DNA from: Indolivaga alginatilytica
GTDB lineage: Bacteria > Bacteroidota > Bacteroidia > Bacteroidales > Dysgonomonadaceae
DNA: 64,000 bases
Assembly (NCBI RefSeq): GCF_003201355.1
Contig: NZ_QICL01000018.1
Location: forward strand, 35,375-99,374
Direction: 5' to 3'
Below, one piece after another: positions 1-7,564 of the stretch (its first letter is position 1; each line of letters opens with the position of its first letter). Both the position numbers and the translations under genes were made by a program. Below the pieces are notes generated by a model. It saw only the letters and a program-made list of their open reading frames with translations. It was not told the DNA's origin and ran no database searches.

Positions 1-1948
1 GTTCGACTGTCGTCGCAGCTGTAAACTTATTAGTTTCGTCAAATTTCCAATAATAGGAGGGTTCTAAACTATATTTGGCAATACCTACCCGGTTAAAATC
101 GATCGATTTATCCCTAAATCCGTTTGTCTGATTTCCATATCCGAAAAAGTTATGGAAATCGTTTGCAATACCAAAAATGGCTTCAATATTAAAACCCTTC
201 ATTTCATCCAGAGAAGGAAACATTCCCTGATACATCAAACCGTCCAGGTAACTATAACCAATTCTGTGACGGTAACTATAAGGCGAGCGTTTGAAGCCAT
301 ACATTGTTTTACTTACATATGCTCCTAAATAAAAACCCAAGTCGGAGTCATATACCCCCCACGGCGTAAAGCTTATAGTTTGATACTTCAATTTCTTATA
401 ATCATAAGTATGCACTTTCTCTACATTAGTCCGTATAATGCTCGCATTACCGAGTGTATCATTTTTAACGTCATGAGACTTATAATCATAGATATCTGCA
501 TTTCGACCTCCTATAACATTGTATGTATTGGAGCCTTTTCCTCCTACTAATGTTAACGGCATAGCTCTCTTTGACTCGTTATTTAATCTGAATTCATCAT
601 CTCCCTCTAGTCCGTACAACCAAATCTCTTTTGTACTCTTGTCATATTTCTTATTAAACAACAGAAGCTTTGATTTTCGATCGTATATACGAATATTAGT
701 AGTATGCCTGTCCTTCTGATCTATGACAAATAAATCATCTCCATGAGTACCGGTAATTACCGGTGTCTCCTGTAACATATCATAATATTTTTGAGCGATC
801 TGTTCAACAACATCCCTGCGATTTTTCAAATTCTCTTTGATAATCTCCGTGTCCGGTGATACATAAATTTCTTCGGGCAATTCTTTGAAAGCATTGTCAA
901 TCACCGCATCAGTTAAAAGAGATTTAATATATTTCGCTTCCTGATACCATACATCCCGCCCTGTTCTTGCAACCAGCGCTATATCAAGGGGAATAGCAAT
1001 ACCATTTGCTTTCCTCAGATTCTTTATATTACTATCGTAGTTGGTTATACTATTCAGACCGAATACATCTAACATCAGCTTAAACAAAACCCCATCGACT
1101 TTTGTAAATGCATGGCTACGGTCTGCAACCAATGGCATATACACAAGGCTATCCCCATGAGGTACTTCATACCATTGCCAGCTCTCTCTTGTCTTATTCC
1201 AGTCTCCGATAAGTATATCTAAAAGCCGTTCTCTTATATACTCATGCTGATCAACATGAAAAGCTTTGGATTCCTGTATCTTAGCCAGCAACTCAGTTGT
1301 CTCTATCACTTTAGAGTGTGTAGTGAATGTCTTTAAATCATAGATACTAATCAATCTATCAGCTATTCCTGTTCCATCGGCAATAGTATCTGTTGTTGTG
1401 TGTTTGGGGATATAGTATATTTCAGAATCAAAAGAATTCACTCCTACATCTTCTGCCAACTTATTAGCAACCATAAAAGCATAGGGATGGGTTATCGTAT
1501 AAGCGTCTCCTATAAACTTATCAACATAAGTACCTTGAAACTCCTGCTTACTATATGTATTCTTAAAAAAATCGGACTCCATAAATGTTGTTGCACCGCC
1601 AAGAGGTCTGACCATGTAAAGGTGTGCATTTTTATCTTCAAGAAACAAAGCATGCAGACGAGGCAGTTGACCTATAAACTTGAGACCTCCGTGAAGGTCA
1701 TATAATTCTGTTGATTTAACAGTTATTGGGGTAGAATAGAGTTCACGATAATGCTTACCGACAATGCGATTATATAACCCGGCTCGTTTCGCCGCAGTTT
1801 GAGGATAAATCGATTTTTTGATTACACCTCCCGAATATAACGGGATGGTGTCCTCTTCCAACGCGAAAGATGCATCCATAGCCGATACATTGAGGTACAA
1901 TAGGCTGTATATAAATAATACAACGCCAAATTTTCTAATACTGCGCAT
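1..1948 (-). CDS. Outer-membrane/secreted protein with kinase-like GDW region, 3' end outside window
   Basis: The gene runs off the left edge; 649 codons are visible from an ATG at 1948-1946. The N-terminus has a basic start and a hydrophobic stretch ending near SAMDA, which reads as a signal peptide. Around residue 247 there is a LLDILIGDWNKTRESWQW stretch followed by MPLVADRSHAF. This resembles the IGDWDRHxxQW ... RDxxxAF pattern found in large Bacteroidota proteins that combine a calcineurin-like phosphoesterase, a kinase-like region and a C-terminal barrel. The phosphoesterase part is absent here, and the histidine of DRH is replaced. Later residues include a glycine/aspartate-rich stretch (GLEGDDEF, GGKGSNTYNVIGG) and a FFGYGNQT motif typical of the barrel part of such proteins. 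Surface location is inferred; the function is unknown. Confidence 0.7.
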   Translation of the reverse strand, partial: MRSIRKFGVVLFIYSLLYLNVSAMDASFALEEDTIPLYSGGVIKKSIYPQTAAKRAGLYNRIVGKHYRELYSTPITVKSTELYDLHGGLKFIGQLPRLHALFLEDKNAHLYMVRPLGGATTFMESDFFKNTYSKQEFQGTYVDKFIGDAYTITHPYAFMVANKLAEDVGVNSFDSEIYYIPKHTTTDTIADGTGIADRLISIYDLKTFTTHSKVIETTELLAKIQESKAFHVDQHEYIRERLLDILIGDWNKTRESWQWYEVPHGDSLVYMPLVADRSHAFTKVDGVLFKLMLDVFGLNSITNYDSNIKNLRKANGIAIPLDIALVARTGRDVWYQEAKYIKSLLTDAVIDNAFKELPEEIYVSPDTEIIKENLKNRRDVVEQIAQKYYDMLQETPVITGTHGDDLFVIDQKDRHTTNIRIYDRKSKLLLFNKKYDKSTKEIWLYGLEGDDEFRLNNESKRAMPLTLVGGKGSNTYNVIGGRNADIYDYKSHDVKNDTLGNASIIRTNVEKVHTYDYKKLKYQTISFTPWGVYDSDLGFYLGAYVSKTMYGFKRSPYSYRHRIGYSYLDGLMYQGMFPSLDEMKGFNIEAIFGIANDFHNFFGYGNQTNGFRDKSIDFNRVGIAKYSLEPSYYWKFDETNKFTAATTVE

Positions 1949-2008
1949 AAGTAAGGGTCTGTTATAGTAAATTCTTAGCCATTTGCCTCGAAAGTCGAAC
2001 TATCTCAG

Positions 2009-2016
2009 CAAATGTA
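2009..2016 (-). promoter_or_regulatory. -7 promoter element (TACATTTG)
   Basis: Matches the Bacteroidota -7 consensus TAnnTTTG on the minus strand, about 60 nt before the start of the truncated outer-membrane gene. No clear -33 TTTG was scored. Confidence 0.5.
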
Positions 2017-2120
2017 AAGGCTAAAGATCTAAGTATAATACAATAATCAATGCTTAAAGATGGTCTGCGACCTCAAATCTTAAAATTGTACTTAAACTCA
2101 TTTGGTTCTATAACAATTTG

Positions 2121-2128
2121 TACCTTTG
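2121..2128 (+). promoter_or_regulatory. -7 promoter element (TACCTTTG) with TTTG upstream
   Basis: TAccTTTG preceded by TTTG at 2101-2104, a spacing compatible with a -33/-7 pair. Transcription would begin near 2135, so the radical SAM start at 2140 would be almost leaderless and the ATG at 2155 becomes a serious alternative. Confidence 0.6.
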
Positions 2129-2139
2129 CATAGTTTTAC

Positions 2140-3087
2140 ATGAGAGCAAAATTAATGACAAATAAACCATATAAAGAGTTTGGAGATTTCTTAAACAGCA
2201 TATTTCCACATAAAGTTCAGAAAATATCTATCAATGCCGGCTTTACCTGCCCCAATCGCGACGGCTCTAAAGCAGTAGGTGGATGTACATACTGTAACAA
2301 CCAAAGCTTTAGCCCCGGATATGGAGGCAAGCAACGCACAGTTACCGATCAATTAAGAGATGGCATTGCCTTCTTTTCCCATAAATATCCTGAGATGAAG
2401 TATCTTGCATACTTCCAGTCATACACAAACACATACGATGATATAGAGAAGCTAATCGCCTTATACGAAGAGGCATTGGCTTACCCCAATGTAGTAGGCA
2501 TCATTATAGGCACCCGCCCCGATTGTATGCCTGCCGAGCTGCTCGAATATTTCGCCAAGCTAAAAGAAAGAACTTTCCTGTTGATAGAGTATGGTTTGGA
2601 ATCAACTTTAGATTCTACCCTCGAATTTATCAACAGAGGACACACCTATGCCGAAAGCGTAGAGGCAATTTACCAAACGGCTGCCAAAGGAATATATACG
2701 GGCGCTCATATGATTCTGGGATTACCCGGAGAAAGCAGAGAGCAAATGTTAGAGCATGCCGATAAGTTATCAGAACTACCTTTGACCACCCTAAAAATGC
2801 ACCAGTTGCAATTGATAAAAGGCACGGCTATGGCCCGTCAATACAGAGAACATCCCGAATGGTTCAACCTGTTTAAAGTAGAAGACTATATTGATCTTTG
2901 TATTGATTTTACGGAACGCCTCAACCCCGACTTCATTATCGAACGGTTTGTGTCACAATCTCCCAAATCGTTGCTTATTGCTCCCGATTGGGGATTGAAG
3001 AACTTTGAATTTACCGCTAAAGTTTTGAAACGATTTGCCGAGCGCAATGCATATCAGGGAAGGTTATGCAAAAAAGCTAAGGTTTGA
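2140..3087 (+). CDS. Radical SAM protein, YhcC/TIGR01212 family
   Basis: A 315-residue protein of the YhcC-like radical SAM family, which carries a 4Fe-4S cluster and cleaves S-adenosylmethionine; the physiological substrate of the family is not settled. The cluster-binding cysteines are in CPNRDGSKAVGGCTYC (about residues 37-52), with the long spacing between the first and second cysteine that marks this family. The GTRPD (near 125) and LGLPGE (near 198) segments fit the radical SAM barrel. Length is normal for the family. The first ATG lies only 12 nt after the -7 element, so translation may start at the second Met (2155). It stands alone, with no obvious operon partner. Confidence 0.88.
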   Translation: MRAKLMTNKPYKEFGDFLNSIFPHKVQKISINAGFTCPNRDGSKAVGGCTYCNNQSFSPGYGGKQRTVTDQLRDGIAFFSHKYPEMKYLAYFQSYTNTYDDIEKLIALYEEALAYPNVVGIIIGTRPDCMPAELLEYFAKLKERTFLLIEYGLESTLDSTLEFINRGHTYAESVEAIYQTAAKGIYTGAHMILGLPGESREQMLEHADKLSELPLTTLKMHQLQLIKGTAMARQYREHPEWFNLFKVEDYIDLCIDFTERLNPDFIIERFVSQSPKSLLIAPDWGLKNFEFTAKVLKRFAERNAYQGRLCKKAKV

Positions 3088-3140
3088 TTTATCACTTCCA
3101 ATAGTTATATTTCACTATTGTTCTTCTTTCTGACAGAGAA

Positions 3141-3148
3141 TACTTTTG
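3141..3148 (+). promoter_or_regulatory. -7 promoter element (TACTTTTG)
   Basis: Matches TAnnTTTG 10 nt before the ATG of the chimeric ilvB/VOC gene, suggesting the fusion kept a working promoter with a very short leader. Confidence 0.55.
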
Positions 3149-3158
3149 TCTGAAAAAG

Positions 3159-3563
3159 ATGGACAGATCAATCGCAGGTGCTGAGATATTATTAAAATCG
3201 CTTTTAAACCATGATGTAAGTACAATTTTCGGGTATCCCGGAAGTTGTGTTATGTTAGTATTGGATCATTTATATAATTATAAAGATTCTATAAATCACA
3301 TTCCGGTTCGACTCGAGAAAGGCGCTATCCGTGCAGTACAGCAGTATGCTCAAGTATCATTTGAAGTATCAGATGTGGATGAAATTTATAAAACATTATC
3401 TGCCAACGGAGTAAAGTTTATTAATCAACCGACAGATATGCCGGACTGGGGAATGCGAGTGGTTCACCTACGAGATCCTGAAGAAAATCTGATAGAGCTA
3501 TTTACTTCGCTAGCACCCGAACAATGCAGCGAAGAACTTATAGAAGAAAACAAGAAATATTAA
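3159..3563 (+). CDS. Chimera: acetolactate synthase N-terminus fused to half a VOC domain
   Basis: Residues 1-64 follow the N-terminus of acetolactate synthase large subunit (IlvB): GAEILLKSLL, IFGYPGS, VLDHLYNYKD, HIPVRLEKGA, QQYAQVS. Residues 65-134 are unrelated to IlvB and read as the C-terminal half of a glyoxalase/VOC protein (FEVSDVDEIYKTL, ANGVKF, RVVHLRDPEENLIELF). The join lies at about QVS-FEV. Neither half is complete: the IlvB part lacks most of the TPP-binding enzyme, and the VOC part lacks its first beta-alpha-beta module. Several positions usual in IlvB (HEQGA, AAQGYA) are changed, which suggests drift. The reading frame is intact and a promoter-like TACTTTTG precedes it. Most likely a decayed recombinant gene; a small folded VOC-like protein cannot be excluded. 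Its stop overlaps that of the convergent AsmA-like gene by 3 nt. Confidence 0.7.
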   Translation: MDRSIAGAEILLKSLLNHDVSTIFGYPGSCVMLVLDHLYNYKDSINHIPVRLEKGAIRAVQQYAQVSFEVSDVDEIYKTLSANGVKFINQPTDMPDWGMRVVHLRDPEENLIELFTSLAPEQCSEELIEENKKY

Positions 3564-6500
3564 TGCACTACGGGTTTAATAGTACCTTTTGTTCCTTTCT
3601 TATCTTCTTTTTTATCTTTGTGGAATATATTTTTCATCTTATGAATGAAGCCCGAAACCTTTTTCGCAAAATTCTGCTTCTTCTGGGAAAATCCAACAGA
3701 CTCCACTACAGCAGGCTGTAGTATCTGCCAAAGATAATTGAATGTAGAATGGTATGCATTCCGCTCAATAGTGACATGAACATGTCGGGCCCGTTTATGA
3801 GGCTTATCCGGGTTATTCGTTTTTATAACCTTATTGGCAACTGTGCTGGCGAATGAATTGGTCGTCAGTTCTCCATCCTTATTTCTCAACACAGAAACAC
3901 TCAGATCATTATATAACATAAGCATCTCGATAGTAGCTCCCTTACTGGATGCATCGGTGTTAAAGATAACAGACTTTACATAACCACTTTCAACTCTTGC
4001 GGGAGCCATTGGTGTAATCAACTGATTCAGATCTCTTAAATCAAATTGATGCAGATGGGCTTTTAGATGGAAATGATCGTTAAGAGAATCAACAGGCAAC
4101 ATCCACGTAGCTGTAAAATACCCCGTTCCCTGCAAATTTCCATCGGCATCGAGTTTGATATACTGGTGAGGTCGGGAAACAATATTAGTAAGTCCCGATA
4201 ACCGTCCGTTCATATTTGTAAAGAAGATCACACCCGAAACAGTATTATTCTTGGGCAATTCTTCATAAACAACTTTAAAATTATTGACATTAGCAGTATC
4301 TATATCAAATTTCACCGGAAGCTTCTGTAAACCTTCATAAATCATCGGCATAATATTATGCTGTATCTCAATCTGCTGATTCTTGAAATTCAGAAGTTCG
4401 ACATCCTTCACCAGCAATTCTCTTGCATGAAATATATTATTGGCAAAATATCGGTTAAAATCGATTCCTGATAATGATATATGCCCTACCCCCACATCGA
4501 ACCAATCTTTATGAGTAGGATGGTGATATGCAAATTCTTTTTTAGGATAGGCAGGTACTAGATGGAGTTTCTCGATATTTAAACTACCCTCCTTCTTCTT
4601 CAAATCAATTGCTTCTGCTTGTAAGGTATAGAAACCGTTGTTGATAGGGAAATGAAAATTGCGTGTACTGAAATTAATATCATCCAGTGCAAATGTTTTC
4701 AATTCACTATTTACAACCAGTCCACTGAAAAACAAGCTGGTAGTATTCAATTGTTGCTGCCTGTAAAGTTTCCCGTTCAATGTACTTGCATAGTCAATAT
4801 TAGCATCCGATACATTAAACTTATTTACAGATACCTGTTTGCCTAATTGTCCGAAGATATTATAGATGTCTTGCTTATCGGATGCAACTTTGCTCTTTTG
4901 TTCCGATTTTGAAATCTGATTTATTTTAACCAAAGGTTTAGCGACATCCACACTTGAAAGATTGAATATCTGATTATTCAATTTGATATCCAGAATATCC
5001 AGATTTGAAGTTTCGAAATGCAGTTTTAAACCGGGCTGATCTACACCTACCCGAATATCGGAAACCCCGATTCGCCCGATCTTTATAGAGCCGGTAAAAG
5101 CTTTCGAAGTACTTGCCTTACTTTGGCTTCCTGCTCCTTCCATCTCTTTTTTATAGTTAACTACAGGCGATTGTAATGTAATCTCCCCAATGGAAGTATT
5201 CTTCATGTCAGCATCCCATGACAACGCTTTCAATTGGAGTTTACCTACCGTTGTATTCAAACTGTCTTTAGTTGTCCTGTCCGAATATTCTACTTTCGCA
5301 TTGGAGATATCAAATAATCCTGCAATAAAACTGATGGTTTTATCTTTCTGTTCACTTCCCTTTTTACTCGTATTCGAAGCTGCTCCGGTCTTGACTATTT
5401 GTATTGTTGGAGACTCTATATTAAAAGAATTAAACATGAATGTATTTTCCTTTTCCGATATCTTATAATCGATATGCCTTACAGCTACAAATGGTATCAG
5501 CACTGAAAAATAAGTATCGGGAGCCTTCTTCCATGTATCTTTCTGAGGTAACAGTTTTAGATCATATAATTCAAGATTGCCTTGTATGCCTGTATACACA
5601 CCTTTTCTTATCATCAGACGATAATCCTTCCCAGGCAGAAGGTTATCAAAACGTTCGAAACTAAACCGCAGATTATCGCATGCAAAGTATGTATGCGAAT
5701 GCTTTAGCGTGATTTCATTAATAAGGAAATTAGATGCAAAAAAGTCAATCTTAGGCAATTTATAAACTAGATTATCCTTATTTGTCTTATCACGGAATGT
5801 AATATTTCCATTGTTCAGATTTACTTCACCTATGGATATATGATTAAAAAGCGGAGTAACGGCATTCAGATTGACCGACTTATCATTTACTTCCGTTATT
5901 TCCTTCTTTTTCGATTTATGCATTTTCACATACTCGATACGTGGAGCATCTATCGATAAACGTTGAGCCCGCATTCCTTTATCATATTCCCAGCCCGATA
6001 AACGAATCGAATCTATTGTTCCAACAATGTAATCTTTTTGAGTTTTAAGTTTCAGTGGCGAGAGCTTTACATTATTAATTTGAAAGTCTTTTGTTAAAGT
6101 ATTCAGCTTCATACGTTCTATACTCATCGCATGATTCTGACTGTTAACAACACCTTTTATATCAGCAGCATCTACAGAGAAACCCTGCGAATACAGAAAA
6201 CGTTGCTGAATATCGGCTAAAGAATCAACCTTAAAGCCATAAGCCTCGAAATTGAAACGATCCAGATTATATATATCGACCGCATCCTTAGATGAATTTA
6301 TATACTTAAATCTGGCATCCTCTATACCTATCTTATCTATTGTAATACTGTGTAAGATAGGTGATACTATGGCGTACAAAGTCCAAGACAGATTTAATGT
6401 ATCTTTAGTTTCGGGTTCCTTTTTAGGATCGATTTTCACACTATCACGCCTAACATTGAAGTATTCTATTTCTGATTTATTTATATTAAAAGAATTTGCC

Positions 6501-7408
6501 TCTAAGTAGTTATAGGCATTTTTTCTTTTAAACCGCACCCCTTTAACTTCTATTGAATTTACTTTTGCGTCCAGATAAGTATCAGGAAGTGCATTTTGTT
6601 GTTCCCACAAAAGTGTCCGTGGCTCCAAACGAGCCTTATCGATCTGAATAATCGAATCTTTTGTACTTAATCTTATATTGTCCGTCTGAAGTAAAAATTG
6701 ATTATTAGATAATAAAACCTGAGGCTGATTAGTTGTAAAATCGAAGTTATCACAGAATAGTAGTTTTCCGGATTGTGCTGAGTTCTGATCCAAAACAAAG
6801 CCGTAGGCATGAAAGCTTACATCTTTCAGACCATACACAACCGGTGTGCCCTGATCATCTGCCAAATAAGAAATACTGGCATTCTCCAAATTCATTTTTT
6901 TCACGGTTAATGCATCCATATATGGAGATATTAACTCATGCAGTGATTTTGAACTCTGATTTTTGTTTTTTATCTCAAGGCGTGATGAATATTCCGATTC
7001 AAAAACCTTTACTACAGGTCTTTGTATTTCGAACAAATCGAAATGAAGCTGTCTATAATTAAACAGCCAAACCAGATTGAGCCCCTTAAAATGGATTCTT
7101 TCTATTTCTATATCAAAATAATTTTGCGGTAAACTATCCTTTGATGCCCATTCCTTAAACACCGTTGAGTCAAGTTTAAGCTCCACTCCTTTAAGAGTCA
7201 GCTCTCCATTAAAAAGTCCGATATCGAGGTGTTGGGAATGAAATTGATAAAATCCACCCGTTGCTTCCGATATCCTTTCGCTTAATTTTTCCCGTAAGAA
7301 CCCCTCAAGCCTGTTCCTCATATACCAATTGACCATAAATCCCACTATAACAATACCTATTATAGCGAAACAAACAATCTCCAGAAGCTTACGTTTCTTT
7401 ATTTTCAT
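3560..7408 (-). CDS. AsmA/TamB-like large inner-membrane-anchored periplasmic protein
   Basis: A 1282-residue protein with one N-terminal transmembrane helix (about residues 10-28), followed by a very long beta-rich periplasmic region of repeated short strands such as GLFNGELTLKGVELKLDS and ILDIKLNNQIFNLSSVDV. This architecture is that of AsmA-like/DUF748-type proteins, a superfamily of repeating beta-groove proteins thought to move phospholipids between the inner and outer membranes. The C-terminal part (about 1040-1220: NVNNFKVVYEE, GRLSGLTN, GYFTATWMLP) is the most conserved-looking block; the last 50 residues are Lys-rich. The role is inferred from the family. It lies downstream of the barrel gene at 7565, from which a hairpin separates it. 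Confidence 0.72.
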   Translation of the reverse strand: MKIKKRKLLEIVCFAIIGIVIVGFMVNWYMRNRLEGFLREKLSERISEATGGFYQFHSQHLDIGLFNGELTLKGVELKLDSTVFKEWASKDSLPQNYFDIEIERIHFKGLNLVWLFNYRQLHFDLFEIQRPVVKVFESEYSSRLEIKNKNQSSKSLHELISPYMDALTVKKMNLENASISYLADDQGTPVVYGLKDVSFHAYGFVLDQNSAQSGKLLFCDNFDFTTNQPQVLLSNNQFLLQTDNIRLSTKDSIIQIDKARLEPRTLLWEQQNALPDTYLDAKVNSIEVKGVRFKRKNAYNYLEANSFNINKSEIEYFNVRRDSVKIDPKKEPETKDTLNLSWTLYAIVSPILHSITIDKIGIEDARFKYINSSKDAVDIYNLDRFNFEAYGFKVDSLADIQQRFLYSQGFSVDAADIKGVVNSQNHAMSIERMKLNTLTKDFQINNVKLSPLKLKTQKDYIVGTIDSIRLSGWEYDKGMRAQRLSIDAPRIEYVKMHKSKKKEITEVNDKSVNLNAVTPLFNHISIGEVNLNNGNITFRDKTNKDNLVYKLPKIDFFASNFLINEITLKHSHTYFACDNLRFSFERFDNLLPGKDYRLMIRKGVYTGIQGNLELYDLKLLPQKDTWKKAPDTYFSVLIPFVAVRHIDYKISEKENTFMFNSFNIESPTIQIVKTGAASNTSKKGSEQKDKTISFIAGLFDISNAKVEYSDRTTKDSLNTTVGKLQLKALSWDADMKNTSIGEITLQSPVVNYKKEMEGAGSQSKASTSKAFTGSIKIGRIGVSDIRVGVDQPGLKLHFETSNLDILDIKLNNQIFNLSSVDVAKPLVKINQISKSEQKSKVASDKQDIYNIFGQLGKQVSVNKFNVSDANIDYASTLNGKLYRQQQLNTTSLFFSGLVVNSELKTFALDDINFSTRNFHFPINNGFYTLQAEAIDLKKKEGSLNIEKLHLVPAYPKKEFAYHHPTHKDWFDVGVGHISLSGIDFNRYFANNIFHARELLVKDVELLNFKNQQIEIQHNIMPMIYEGLQKLPVKFDIDTANVNNFKVVYEELPKNNTVSGVIFFTNMNGRLSGLTNIVSRPHQYIKLDADGNLQGTGYFTATWMLPVDSLNDHFHLKAHLHQFDLRDLNQLITPMAPARVESGYVKSVIFNTDASSKGATIEMLMLYNDLSVSVLRNKDGELTTNSFASTVANKVIKTNNPDKPHKRARHVHVTIERNAYHSTFNYLWQILQPAVVESVGFSQKKQNFAKKVSGFIHKMKNIFHKDKKEDKKGTKGTIKPVVH

Positions 7409-7505
7409 ACAGAAGGGTCTACATTTTCAACAATATTAATAAAACTATTCCTTTATTAAACAAAGCCTCAGCAATTATGTTTCATTTAGAGCCTGTTTAA
7501 AATAC

Positions 7506-7541
7506 AAACATCTCTAAGTTTTCTGTTCCTTAGAGATGTTT
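7506..7541 (-). terminator. Hairpin terminator downstream of barrel gene
   Basis: A perfect 13-bp inverted repeat (7506-7518 with 7529-7541, arm CATCTCTAAG core) with a 10-nt loop, just after the stop of the barrel gene at 7565. The A/T-rich outer arm gives a U-rich end on the minus strand. Confidence 0.7.
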
Positions 7542-7564
7542 AAATGGTTATTTCACCTTACATT

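Noticed and set aside
2523..2765. 80-codon ORF in another frame inside the radical SAM gene
   Set aside because: Arg/Cys-rich shadow frame of a well-supported gene.
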